Positions 22,192 through 34,589 of a stretch of DNA of 64,000 nt are shown here, piece after piece. A program made the position numbers and the translations under genes. Under the pieces are notes generated by a model. That model ran no database searches. It had not been told where the DNA came from and was given only the letters and a program-made list of their open reading frames with translations. Origin of the DNA: Didymella arachidicola (taxonomy: Eukaryota > Ascomycota > Dothideomycetes > Pleosporales > Didymellaceae); assembly GCA_016630955.3 (NCBI GenBank), contig CM049998.1, forward strand, positions 372,001 through 436,000. Reading direction: 5' to 3'. Numbering within the stretch: position 1 is the first letter of the stretch; each line of letters opens with the position of its first letter.

Positions 22192-22611
22192 TTTGGGTGC
22201 GTGACAGCTATCAAGAGGGTAGGAAATGTTCAGGCGACAAGCGGGAGGCGCTGTAAAAGTCACTATTGTTGGTGTTGGAGGCAGAAAGCTGGGGATAGAG
22301 CGCCGAGCCAAGCGCGTCATACCTGCCGCTAGGGCTGGAGCCGAGGCTGCAATTGGTGGGTATCGTAGGGCTCAACGTTGAATTTCTGGAGCTCGATAGC
22401 TCTCGAAGACCAGCAACCGCGACACAAATCACAAATATTGATTACAAACAACGTGTGGCACTCGACGACTAGCAAGGGATTTCGAGCAACTTGGTGGCCT
22501 GGCAACAAAGCGTCTGCGCGTGCAACAAGCTGCTTTCACCTCCTTCTTAATCTCCATACGCCCTCCTTCAAGCAAGCACGAACCCGCCAGTCAACAAAGC
22601 GGACAGCCAAG
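22192..22611. promoter_or_regulatory. Bidirectional promoter region, R-SNARE / pop5
   Basis: This 420-bp gap lies between two divergent housekeeping genes. No specific site is recognised. Confidence 0.4.
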
Positions 22612-23213
22612 ATGGTGCGCGTCAAGTTCCGCTATCTGGTGGTCAATTTTCTCTATCCCGAACCGACTTCGAAACAACGAACTCCTCTCCCAGACCTCAT
22701 GCAAATCCACTCGCCCACACCAGATGCTTTCAATGCCGGCGCGCTGATACGCCTGCTACGCGACACAGTTGACGATTTATATGGCGACTATGGCAGTGGC
22801 ATGGTTTCGAGTAGTCTGAAAGGTACAAGTTGTTACACCAAAGGCGCGTTCGTAGCGTGTGCTAATCCCACGCAGTCAACTACTTCTCCTCCTCCACGTC
22901 GACCGCAATTATTCGTTGCCCGCGCGACCATTACGAGATGGTTTGGGCGGCCCTCACATACGTGACGAAGCTTCCAAAACTAGACATACCGGTCGTTTGC
23001 AGGGTGCTCAGAGTCAGCGGAACCATCAGGAAAGCTGAAGAGGAGGTAATTCGCAGGAGCCAGAATATCGTCAAGAGGGCAAAGGTATTCGACGGTAGAG
23101 GCGTCGATCCCATGCTCAGCAGCGTACAGAAGAGCGTTGAGGAGGAAAGAAAGAGAGAGGGTGTGCTGGCGGTCGTTGACCAGGGCGGTGAGAGTGATGA
23201 CATGAGCGAGTGA
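22612..23213 (+). CDS. pop5: RNase P/MRP protein subunit Pop5
   Basis: This small subunit is shared by RNase P (tRNA 5' maturation) and RNase MRP (rRNA processing). Two exons (22612-22822 and 22876-23213) with a 53-nt intron give 182 residues. The family start MVRVKFRYLVVNFLYPEP is clear. The Rpp14/Pop5 fold continues through LIRLLRDTVDDLYGDYGSG and, across the splice, VNYFSSSTSTAIIRCPRDHY, then VWAALTYVT and CRVLRVSGTIRKAEEE. The C-terminus is acidic (GGESDDMSE). The open frame extends upstream of 22612, but homology and context favour this ATG. Confidence 0.93.
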
Positions 23214-25075
23214 GACACCTTGGGCCGCCTACCAACCATCAGTCCTCACACGTCCACAATTGACTCCTCATCGGATGATGTGAGATGAGAAATGTCAAGC
23301 GACGATACGTAGCATCGTCTTGTGCGCCAAGTCGCTGGGGCAGGAGATCATGTCATACAGGTACCCATGGACGCGTTTGCTTATCCTGGACCTCATGGTA
23401 TCCAGCCTCCTCACACCCGCTTGACTCTGGGTCATCCTCTAAGTCTCGAAATTGCGATGGGCGCACTCCAGTTCTTACTTCGAGCGGCCCCGCGGCTCCG
23501 AAGACTGGTCCCGCTTTCGTCCCATCACAATCGCTATGCTGGGTCAGTACAACCAGATCAAGAGGATGCGTAGTACCTCCTTGTCGCTCACAGCCAATTG
23601 TCAAGCGGTTTGGAGGCTTGAACATTGTGCCTGCAATACCCTCAACCGCGCATCGACAGTTCCTGGGAGCACGAAGATAGGCCACTTGAGCCTGGCGCTG
23701 GAAGACCCCATTGAGATTGAAAAGCTCAATGCAGTTGAGACGGACCATTCAGCCAGGCTCCGTGCTGTCTCAACACCTAGGCTTCTAAGCTCTGGTGACA
23801 CAAGCGCTTGAGTTGACTAACTACAAACTCTTCAATTTCTGACTCTGACGGTCTGCTCGCAGCTCGGCGTGGCGGAGGTATTCGAACGGGCCATATCGAG
23901 TAAAGGTCAAATAAACAGGCATCGGCTTCCTGTCTCAAAAAAAGGATTGCCAGCTTTTAAGTTCAGGCTACGAGGTCATAGACTAGGGTGAGAAGAATTA
24001 CGACAAGATATGGTAGCAGTGCGTCAGGATGCACTTGTAAATGCGGTCCATCTCAGCGGTCTATGTAGTAATCTAGCTGGGTATCGAGCGGGCGTTATTC
24101 CGCGGTAGCGGAAAAGTAGATAAGTCGAAGTTACATTATACGAGGAAATCGAGACAGACAATATCGACAATAACATCAACAGCAATACTTCATCTTTCTA
24201 GCGCAACCTCCACCCAAATGATCGACATGCTCATGTCGGGTTGTAGATTTCCATGAATAAGGTCTCAAGCGAGTCTAACTAGTCTTTAATCGGTATTTCA
24301 TACTATATAAGATAGTCGCCCTCTCCAAGTGCCCGGGCGTGCTAGTGGAGGACGATGTGACTTTAACCGATCTGACCTTGCCGCGCTCTCTTAATCCCAG
24401 CGTTAGAAGTACCTATGCAAACGAAACGTCATGTGTGCTTCCTAAATTACAATGATCAAGCTGACTGTAATAAATCCGGCATATCAAGAGCGGTTTTGGT
24501 CCCAAGGGACGATGTCTTCAATTTTCCTCGATTGATGTGAGCTTGTGGTTTCTGTCACGTGACTATATGTATGATGGTGTGAAAGAGCAAGCGATTGATT
24601 GATACCGTGCAGTCCCTTGCACATTAAGCGCCAGCGCTGGGATTCCATTCCTCTCCCGGATATTCTGTTAAAGTGATTGTTGATAGGCGTCCGAACGCTT
24701 CGTAGCCCTCTGATCCCAGCCGGTAGTCCGCCCCTAGCGCCGATGACCCCCGATGATCCCAAGATTCGCTGCAGAAAAAATAAAATAGCTCCGCATCCCC
24801 CGATGAAACCTGTAAACGCCAAAGTACGCTGAAATAAAAATGAAATAGCTTCCCCCATACCGATAGTGGGAAAATTTTCATCATACACGAACCCATATAC
24901 ACGTGGATGGACACCACGGTGAACGCCTATCTAATGCTTGAAGTCTAGTTGGTGCTTCTAGGGAATGTAACGAAATAAACGCCCTGTGGTTTTGTACTTT
25001 TCGTGAAACGCCGGAGATGGAAGAGAAGTACAGTGTGCTCGTGAGCAGGTATTTGGTACGCAAATCAACACACGC
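23214..25075. other. Gene-poor 1.9 kb region
   Basis: Overlapping open frames at 23285-23811 on both strands look like chance frames. Around 24740-24865 there is a degenerate two-copy repeat. No gene is supported. Confidence 0.4.
24746..24861. repeat. Degenerate two-copy tandem repeat
   Basis: Two diverged units of about 55-60 bp each begin cccccgatga and end aaaatagctc or gaaatagctt. They differ by several substitutions and short indels. On the minus strand an open frame reads them as two similar hydrophobic segments (EAISFLFQRTLAFTGFIGG and GAILFFLQRILGSSGVIGA), but this frame lacks a good ATG. Confidence 0.55.
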
Positions 25076-28000
25076 TTAGGGAGCCATGACCATGGCAAGC
25101 AACGCCATGCGCGTGTACAGTCCGTACCTCATCTATGAAACTGTCAGTGATAATGTATAAGAAGTGGTCAGGATACTCACCTGTCTGAAGTATGCGGCCC
25201 TAGGATCGAAGTCCACCTCCTCATGAATTTCGTTGTTCCTTGGCAGAGGGTGCATGACAATCATGTTGGTCTTGGCCTGCTTGAGAACCTTGTTGTCGAT
25301 GACGAAAGCGTCCTTGACCTTCTCGTAGGTGGCTTCGTCTGGGAAACGCTCCTTCTGCACACGAGTACAGTAGAGAACATCCGAAGTGGCGATGATCTCC
25401 TCAGTGAGTTCGTTCGAGACGGTCTTCAATTGACCACGAGACTTGAGAGCCTCGCGGACAGAGCTTGGCATGCTGAGAGAGTCAGGCGAGACAAGGTTGA
25501 CCTGGCAGTCGTAGTGGGACAGCAACTCGCAGAGGGAGTGGACTGTGCGGCCATACTTGAGATCACCAACAAAGGTGATGGTAAGACCATTGACGGAGCC
25601 AAGCTCTTCACGGATAGTGAAGATGTCAAGAAGAGCTTGGGTGGGGTGCTCGCGGCTACCGTTGCCAGCGTTGATGACGGGCACGCCAGAAAACTTGGTA
25701 GCAATGTCGATCGACTCCTCGTGAGGGTGACGGAGGACAATTGCATCGCCGTAGCATCCTAGAGTACGGATGGTGTCGGCAATGGACTCGCCCTTCTTGG
25801 TAGAGGAGACGGACTCGTTGATGACAACGACCTCGCCACCGAGACGCTTCATAGCCGCATCGAAAGATGCAGAAGTACGTGTCGAAGGCTCGAAAAACAT
25901 CGTGCAAAGAACGCGACCCTTGAGGATCTCGAGACAACCTTGCTTCTGAGCACCAAGGCGCATCTCCTGGGCGATGGTGAATAGCAAGTGGAGATCAGCA
26001 CGGCTGAACTGCTTCACAGAAGTGATGTGCTTGCGCTTGAAGGGGGACTTGGCAAGCAGCTGAGGCAACGACAAAGAACCGCTCTTGGATAGCTGACCGT
26101 AGTGGTTGTCATGAGCATCACGCTCGGACACGAACTCTTGGAAGTCGACCGAGCTGATGGCAAGGTCGTAGTGACGAGCGATAGCTTCAATCAAGAGCTT
26201 CGCGTTTTTGACGTTGGTCACGAGAGGAGTCTGGTAGTCAACAGCCATGCGACGAGTACGGTAACCGCGGGAAATATAGTTAGCAGGTCGTCGGAAGCGG
26301 TTGCTGGACGGCAAGTTGATGTACAGATCGATCAAGTTGTTGGCCAATGCGTGGGTCAGAGAGTACTCGGACTTCTGCTCGTCGTGCTCACCAGGAGGCA
26401 GAACTTCCAAGAACTTGACAGGAAGGTTGTGCTCCTGAATGTAGTCGGCAGTACCGGCAGTAGCGAACAAGTTGTAGCCCATCTTATGGAGATTCTGTAT
26501 GGAAGGCAACATCTCGAGCTTATCCTTGAATGAACCGATGGAGAACAGAATGTTCTTGTTGGGCAGCCTGAAGCCGGTGGCGATGAGGCCCTTGATGTAG
26601 GCCTCATACTTGTCGCGACCAAAGCAGGCTACCTCACCAGTAGAGGCCATCTCGACACCGAGGACAGGGTCGGCGCCAGCAAGGCGAGAGAATGAGAATT
26701 GAGGAACCTTGACACCGACATAATCCTTGGGGATGTTGGTGGCGGGGTACTCTTCAACTGGCAGGCCGGCCATGGCCTTGGTAGCCATCTCAATCAGGTC
26801 AACGCCCATGACCTTAGAGACGAAAGGAGTGGATCGCGAAGCGCGAACATTGCACTCGATGACCTTGATCTCGTCGTCCTTGGCGATGAACTGGATGTTG
26901 TATGGACCCGTGATGTTGAGGGCCTGACCAATCTTGCGAGTGGCGTCCTCGATCTGCCGAATGGTCTCGGGAGACAGGTCCTGAGGAGGTAGAACAAGAG
27001 TAGCATCACCAGAGTGCACACCGGCGTTCTCAACGTGCTCGGAGATGAAGTGACCAATCATGGTACCGTTGCGGGCAACGGCGTCCATCTCGATTTCCTT
27101 GGCGTTCTCGATGTACTTGGTAATGACGACCGGGTGATCCTTAGACACATCGGCAGCCTGGTTGAGGTAGTTGGCCAAGTCGTGCTCTGAGTAGACTGTG
27201 TTCATCGCGGCGCCGGACAGAACGTATGAGGGGCGTACAAGCACGGGGTAAGAGACGCGATCGCAGAATTCCTTAGCCTCTTCAATGCTGGTAAGCTCCT
27301 TCCAAGCGGGCTGATCAACGTTGATACGGTCAAGCATGCGGGAGAACTAATGTTGATTAGTATCAACCTTTGTGGGATGAGGGAAAGTCTTACCTTGTAG
27401 CGATTCTCGGCCGTATCAATCATCTCAGGAGAAGTACCGAGGATTTTAACATTCATGCGGTGGAGAGGCAGAGCAATGTTGTTAGGCGTCTGGCCACCAA
27501 CGGACTGGGATGGCAATTAGCAGCTGATATGTGCCGAAGACGCAGTTTTCACTTACAATCACAACGCCACTGGAGTTCTCCAGGGTGTAGATATCGAGGA
27601 CGGTCTCGAGAGAGATGTTCTCGAAGTAGAGACGATCAGCCTCATCGTAATCTTGGCATACGTTAGCAGCATTCCGACACAGAATACAAAGTTGCGCTTA
27701 CCAGTGCTCACAGTCTCTGGGTTGTAGTTAATCATAACCGTCTTGTATCCGTTTTCGCGTAGGGTGCGAATGGCACGAACAGAGCACCAATCGAACTCGA
27801 CGGAAGAGCCAATACGGTAGACACCAGAACCAAGAACCATAATACCCTTGTCGTTGAAGTCAAGGTCACTCTCGGTGCCATTGTAGGTCAGGTAAAGATA
27901 GTTCGTGTGGGCAGGGAACTCGGCAGCGACAGTATCGATTTGCTTGACAACCGGGTAGAGGTTGTGATCAACACGTAGGCGACGAACGGCAAGCTCGTTG

Positions 28001-30848
28001 GATCCCCAGAACTTGGCCAGTTGGCGATCAGAGAAACCGAGCTGTTTGGCCTTCTTGAGCAATGGGAGAGTGACACTGGCAGTGTTGTAGCTCTGCATGG
28101 ATATCTCGAAGTTGCTCAATGACTTGAGACGGCTGAGGAACCACTTGTCGATGTTGGTCAACTCCCATATCTTGTCCACGGTGTAGCCAGATTTCATCGC
28201 ATTAGCGATGGCGAACAGACGCTGATCAGAGGGCGTCTGGAGCTCCTGGTCAATGGAAACGAGAGCATTGTTGGTCTCGTTGAAGCCCATATTGCTGGGA
28301 TCGACCTCACGAATCGCCTTCTGGATGGCCTCTTCGAAAGTTCGGCCAATCGCCATGACCTCACCAACACTCTTCATCGAAGAACCCAAGAGAGTGGAGA
28401 CGCGTGTGAACTTCTTCAAGTCCCAGCGGGGAATCTTGACAACGACATAATCGAGTGAGGGCTCGAAGCAGGCGCAAGTCGAGCGCGTGACTGAGTTCTG
28501 GACCTCGTTCAAGGGAATGTTGAGACCAAGCTTGGCAGCGACGAAAGCGAGAGGATAACCGGTTGCCTTGGAAGCGAGCGCAGATGAACGCGAAAGACGA
28601 GCGTTGACCTCAATGATGCAGTACTCCTTAGAGAACGGGTTCAGTGCATACTGAATGTTGCACTCACCAACAACGCCAAGGTGGCGAATGACGTTGACAG
28701 CTGTCGTACGCAGCATGTTGTAGTCTTCATCAGACAGAGTCTGAGAGGGAGCTACGACAATGGAGTCTCCGGTGTGGATACCAAGAGGGTCGAAGTTCTC
28801 CATGTTACAAACTGTGATGCAGTTGTCACGACAATCGCGGACAACTTCGTATTCGATCTCCTTCCAGCCCTTCATACTGCGCTCAATGAGCACCTGGGGG
28901 CTGACGGCGAAAGCTTTATTGCACAACTCAAGCAGCTCGTCCTCGTTGTTCGCAAAACCACTGCCCAGTCCGCCAAGAGCGAAAGCGGCGCGGACGATGA
29001 CGGGGAAGCCGATGTCCTTGACCACGTGCATGGCCTCCTCTGTGTTGTTCGCGGAAGCAGACTGGGCACACTTCTCGCCAATGGACTCCATGGCACGAGC
29101 AAACAGCTCACGATCTTCAGTGGTGATGATGGTATCGATCGGTGTTCCAAGAACTTTGACTCCGAGACCTTCAAACTCATCCTTGAGCTGGATACCGACT
29201 TGGAGAGCGGTTTGTCCGCCAAAGGTGACGTAGATACCATCGGGGCGCTCCTTTTGAATGACCTTGCGGACAAAATCTGCGTTGACGGGGAGGAAGTAGA
29301 CCTTGTCGGCAAGACCCTTTGACGTCTGGATTGTGGCAATGTTGGGGTTGATGAGGATGGTGTAGATGCCCTCCTCCTTCAAGGCTTTGATACATTGGCT
29401 TCCAGAGTAATCAAACTCTCCAGCCTGACCAATACTGAGACCACCAGAGCCAAGAACAAGGACCTTCTTGACCTCGACGCGGGGAGTGAGCTTCTTGTTC
29501 TCCTCGAGAGTGCCGCCGGGGAATTCCACAGACTGCTTCATGGTGTCGGCAGATGCGATGGACTTTTGAATCGTGCTGATGAATACATCAAACAGATACT
29601 CAGTGTCACGAGGACCGGGAGTGTGCTCGGGATGGAATTGCACACTGAAGTAGGGTCGGTTAACGTGGCGAATACCCTCGTTACTGCCGTCATTGGCATT
29701 GACGAACAGCTCCTCCCAACCGTTGGCAAGAGTTTTGGAGTCGACTGCGAAACCGTGATTCTGCGATGTGATGTGGCACTTGCCAGTGATCATGCTGGTG
29801 CAGGGAATGTTATGGCCGCGGTTACCGAACTTCATCTTGAGAGTCTCAGCACCAGAGGCTCGTGCGAGCAACTGGTGACCAAGACAGATACCAAAGATGG
29901 GCGTTCGTGCCTCATCCATGGCAGTCTTGATGTGCTTGACGGTAGCCTCCATCTTGGCTGGGTCGCCAGGGCCGTTGGAGACGAAGAGACCATCGTAATC
30001 CTTGCCGGCGAGCTCAGGGAAGTTGTAGTCCCATGGGACCTGCAAGACTTCGACACCTCGTCGCAAGAAACATCTCAGCTGGTTGTATTTGAGACCGACA
30101 TCGACGGTTACTACACGCACGGGACGACCAGAAGGATGCTTAAGGGCTGTGGAAGGGTCGGGTGAATAGAGTCTGGGTTCCTTGATGGAGACTGTACAGA
30201 CGTCAGACATGGTCACTCAAAAAAGCATCAGAGGTATTCACCTTCAGCAACCAAGTTCTTCTTGTTGGGGTCGACCCATTCGATCCCCTCAAAGGCGCTG
30301 CTCCAGTCCTCGACCTCGTCGTCAGCGAGCGCCGCGGTGTCGACAGCACCGTTGGTAAGAGCAGTAGAAGAGGGAGAAGGGCCTGTTCGCTGTCTCAAGC
30401 GAGCGAGCATACTTCCCTCTTCACGAATGCGCTTTGTCAGAGCGCGGGTATCAACGCCGGTAATGGCAGGCACGCCCTGCTCTTTGAGCCATGCACCCAA
30501 TGAAGAGGTGGCCATGTAGTGAGAGAACTCCTCTTCGGCGTATGTCTGGACGACGAGACCGGCAATGTGAATTTCCCGCGCCTCGAAGTGAGCGGGAATA
30601 TCCTGAGCGAGCGCATCGAGGTCTTCGCGCGAGGGCACACCATAGTTGCCCACCAAAGGGAAAGTGATGACCAGAATCTGGCCGCGGTACGACGGATCAG
30701 TTATCGACTCGGGATAACCCACCATACCCGTCTGGAAGACCAATTCTCCTGCAATGCTCTTCTCCGCACCAAAGCTCCTGCCGAAGCAGACGTAGCCATC
30801 CGCAAGCTCGAGAGCCAGGTTCTGGCTCTCATCGGGTCGTAGGGCCAT
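25076..30848 (-). CDS. ura2: Ura2-type carbamoyl-phosphate synthase / aspartate transcarbamylase
   Basis: This fused enzyme performs the first two steps of pyrimidine synthesis. Six exons (30242-30848, 27702-30191, 27557-27651, 27394-27504, 25181-27346, 25076-25132) give 1,841 residues. The glutaminase part keeps the Cys of GICLGHQ and FHPEHTPGP. The carbamoyl-phosphate synthase runs from about 446 (LGSGGLSIGQAGEFDYSGSQ) to 1360, followed by the regulatory MGS-like domain (ILFSIGSFKDK). Aspartate transcarbamylase (about 1540-1841) has FFEPSTRTSASF, HPTQALLDIF and VMHPLPR. Every splice junction keeps the frame, and the last tiny exon supplies the family ending MRYGLYTRMALLAMVMAP. The linker between the MGS domain and the transcarbamylase is only about 40 residues, so the inactive dihydroorotase-like domain of yeast Ura2 is absent. 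Confidence 0.95.
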
Positions 30849-32979
30849 GATTTATGTAGTGAGTGACAGCTCGAGGGCTCAAAGTACCCTGGAGAATCGA
30901 GACTGTCGAACAATGGTGGAGGAGAGGAGAGAAGAGCTCTTTTGCGCGTCGAAACTTTTTTCTTTGCGATGCACCAGCGGGGTGGTTGATTGGCTTCCTC
31001 GGTGGGGCTATTTTAGCGTTCGCCGGACATCGCTGTGCTCAACAGCATCAAATTTTGTCCCAGCCATCGCAGCTACCTGGGGGTTCAATATTCACATGTA
31101 CTTTCTCTTGCTTTCGATATATGCTGAGATCATTTGCCTATATCCTGTCGAGAGCTTATTGCACTCAGATAGTTGCACGCTCTTCGAGTGACCTCAATCA
31201 TCCGGGTCTGAATGCGGTGTGATGAAGCCTCGCCAAACCTGCCAATCGAAAGCCGCGGGGTCACGTAGCTCCGGCGCGCTTGACGTCGGTATTCGATCTT
31301 CACGACTTCGCCGCTTGCGGAAGCCTTGCACACGTCGATATGCGAAGAGGAAAGTTGCGCAGCAGCCTGGAAAGGTCTCTGGCCCGATCTACTGATATAA
31401 TACCCCAGCCATTGTCGCAATGACGTAATCTTATCTTATCTGTTCCTCATTGTCGCACGCTCTCCAATACAGTGGAGTCCCGCAGAGCCTCCACGGTAGT
31501 CAATGGATGCACGTGATCTGAAGGTCACATGATCCAATCAATCACATGATCTATCCGACCTTTTCCCTGTGTATGTACCAACCGTGTCCTCTATAGAATA
31601 TACATCACTGATTCATCATATCGATCATCCGAACGCCTTTTTACCAGCTCTACAACATGCTAGCCCTCGGCTGTTGGAAAAAGTTGACCACCGTTTTCAA
31701 ACCGAATTAACTCTTTAAGGGGCGCATTAGTCCGTGATGTTGGTACATAGACGACGGTCGCCTTCCAAGTGGGAATGCATGCCTTATTGCCCCTCATACT
31801 CCATACTCGGAGTACGTGAGTGTTCGTACAGTCTGAACTCCATGCAATGAGATAACATGGAGCTGAACAAATTACTTGCATTCCTTCACTGCCACCAGTG
31901 ATATCAACTTTTGTTTTCCAGAAGCCGAGGATATGTAATGTTCGACCTGAATTACCTGGTTTTTGCACTCTGGCGACTAATGCTCGCGCTTCACTAGGAC
32001 CTAGCTCACACATCAAAAATTTGGTCTTGCTACCAGTCACTCCAAAGCCAATACAAACGGTAAGCAACTGTTGGTGATCACCAGATCCATGTATCGATAA
32101 GTAACCGGGATGTGTAATTCATGTTCATCAAGATGAAATCCAGACGAACCACGGCTCACAAGCCCTTGAGACCCAGGAAAAAAAGAATTCAGAAATTTGG
32201 GGGGACCTGGGAACCCCAGCGGTTAGTAATAATCTCAAATATTTCAACGATGGAATCTGTAGAACATCCTCGCTCAGACAAGTTTTTATAATCATTTTTG
32301 ATATTATCAGGAATGCCTATCTGTTTCATCATTGGGAGGTAAGTCATCTCTGGGAGATGCTGAGGAAAAGTTAACCTTACCGTTCAGCAGATTTGAACCC
32401 GAGCCATCGGACTGACGACGAGGTGTTGCGCTCACCTCTGCTGAAGGTCGATTGATGGATTGTCGACGGACAAATGGGGACATATACTGCATGTGGGTCC
32501 TGCACACAGTGCAGCGCAAAAAGACGACCGATGATGAGTGCATCGCCATCTGTTCACCTCTCGTGTTGCAGCCTGCACTCTGTATATGGCTGTGATGCAG
32601 GGAAGGTGCAACTTGAGGCAAGTACTGAGGTCGAGAGGGGAGGCGAAGATGGTGTGGTGGTTGCGCCTTCCCACTTCTCTGGTGTGACTATCTACATAAT
32701 CACCTGGGCCAACACGAGCTTCAGACTCAACATTCAAATATCACTATAGAGCAATCGACGCAGATCATAAGTTTACCGGACAGATATTTTCTCAACACAA
32801 GGCGTCGCAGTCGATGAGGTACCTTGTACGCCCTGGTTGCTTTCAATATTGGAAGGCACCTAGCTGTGCTATGATATGTTGCAGAAGACCAAGCCCAGCG
32901 TATGCCACCTTCTCAACTGATTGGAATATAGTTGATGGGAAGCTACATGAGATTACCCTTTCGTTACCCCTGATGGGAG
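30849..32979. other. Intergenic region with unassigned open frames
   Basis: The left part is the ura2 promoter. Minus-strand open frames at 31660-32067 and 32307-32737 read fairly protein-like but match no family I know. They lie next to the decayed kinase, so they could be remnants of another dead gene. Confidence 0.4.
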
Positions 32980-34589
32980 TCATGCATTATCTAAATCACC
33001 GCTAGGCAAGGCGTCTCGTAGCTCTCGAGCAACGAGTTGATCCACACTGTGAGCTTGTCAGCGTTTTCCACAAGTTATGATCGGACTTACTGACTTTTCA
33101 AGGCTCTGACAAGCCTTTTCCAATTTTACTGCGTTCTGATGGCCCCAGACGGGATCGTCATCTAACCATCGACTACACTCAACGCAGTGTAGTCCTCCCT
33201 CATTAGCCTCGTCTAGAGTAGCTAGCCGGAGGAGGAGGTTACGTGCTGTTGGACGCTTGTCGCAATCAGGGTGAAGCATTTGGTCTGTAATAAGGGCCAG
33301 ATCCTGGGTAGGGGTTGCATTTGATCTCACTAGATCAAGTCATTGCTCCCGGGAGTCCAGATTTGCTTCGTATGATTTATTCTTCAGAGGGCGTAGGTTG
33401 GCCAATTGTTGTAGCTGACGATAAAGGCGCAGTGTTACCAGGAGTTCGAGAAAGACACAGCCAAGGGAGAATACATCCGCAGAGCGGCCACTCACTGACC
33501 ACTGAGCCACCTCTGGCGCGCAGTATTTCAATGTGCCACGCTCGGCACTTTCGCTGCTACTCGTGCTCTCGTCCGTGATGTCCTTGGCGGTGCCGAAGTC
33601 GGTGAGCCATATTCCATCGGGAGAGAGTAAAATGTTTGACGGCTTGATATCTTTGTGGCGGACATTCTGGCCATGTAGATATGCGAGCGCAGAAGTCAAG
33701 CAGCCAAACAATCGTCGAAGCCTCCACAACCTCGTTTCTAGAGCCACTTCGAAGTTCTGACGGTGTCGCAGGATGATACTGGTTGTAGCTCTCTCGTCAT
33801 CGGCAGATGCAGCCACCGCGCCTGACCTTAGCTTATCGGGCACTGGAGGTGATACATCTGGTGTGTTGAGCTTCTGCACGGCATCGGTGTTGCCAGACTC
33901 TATTATCTTCTCGCCCTCAAAAGAATCTAGAAGCCAGGCCAAGTCAAAAGATGCTACTGGCCAGATCAGTACCCCAAGATACGCCTTCTGGAAACATGTT
34001 CCCATAAGCTTGACAATATGGTGGTGACTCAGCCTTTTCAGAACCTCAATCTCTGACATCTTGCTCTTTTCCAACAGCCGCCGCTGGTATAGGGTTTTCA
34101 AAGCCATCTCAGTACCCTTATGTACTATTTGCACAACGGGACCGTGGAGGCCATGCCCAAGAACGGCCCCTTTTGGAAAGGCAGTGACCTATCCTACTCA
34201 AACTCGACATAGGATCCACGACCAGACCAGTCCCGTTGCAAAGTCAGGAGAGCTTCGTCACTTGTGAAGGAGTCACCCCAATCCCTTCTCGCATGACTCT
34301 GGTGTATATCAATCAAGCTCAATGCAGTGCGCGACCGTTCCTGTATTCGAACCGTCTCTTACTTGGCTTTCAAAAGCTGCTTGTTGAGCAAGTCTGCTTC
34401 GATCAGGCGCTTCATCGAGTCATTGGTGGCATCCCGGACATGATTTTTGAGGTTATGTATAGTATCCTCGTGCTGATAGCGGATCTGCCTTGCTTGGTGC
34501 AATTGTCGCTCCAGAGATCGTTTTCTTTCCTTCAGCTCATCCATCTCATCATTATCTCGACGGCGTAATCGCTCGGGAATCATCGACAT
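32980..34589 (-). pseudogene. Broken Ser/Thr protein kinase
   Basis: A kinase domain can be followed on the minus strand. It shows the Gly loop LGHGLHGPVV, the Lys strand EMALKTL, the catalytic loop RHKDIKPSNILL (HKD rather than HRD), LTDFGTAKD, YCAPEVAQ and ADVFSLGCVFLEL. A coiled-coil N-terminal part (KERKRSLERQLHQARQ) precedes it. Breaks are TAA at 34359-34361, TAG at 34194-34196, a one-base shift near 34153-34158 inside the Gly loop, and TGA at 33340-33342. After that stop the same frame continues as LDLVRSNATPTQDLALI and HPDCDKRPTARNLLLRL, the helix that closes a kinase domain. A probable short intron near 33010-33056 leads to an end at 32980. The N-terminus is not certain. Confidence 0.75.

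Noticed and set aside
23285..23811. Overlapping open frames on both strands after pop5
   Set aside because: Composition is not protein-like, no domain is seen, and frames overlap on both strands. They could be chance frames in a gap.
28681..30165. Long plus-strand frames over the pyrimidine gene
   Set aside because: They are antisense shadows of the high-quality Ura2 coding sequence. No independent evidence supports them.
25076..30848. The missing dihydroorotase domain might lie in an unrecognised exon or another frame
   Set aside because: The region from the MGS-like domain to the transcarbamylase is one continuous open exon (25181-27346) with only about 120 nt between the two domains.
32385..32415. 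tRNA-like T-loop sequence (GGGTTCAAATC on the minus strand)
   Set aside because: No matching acceptor stem, D arm or anticodon arm could be built around it.
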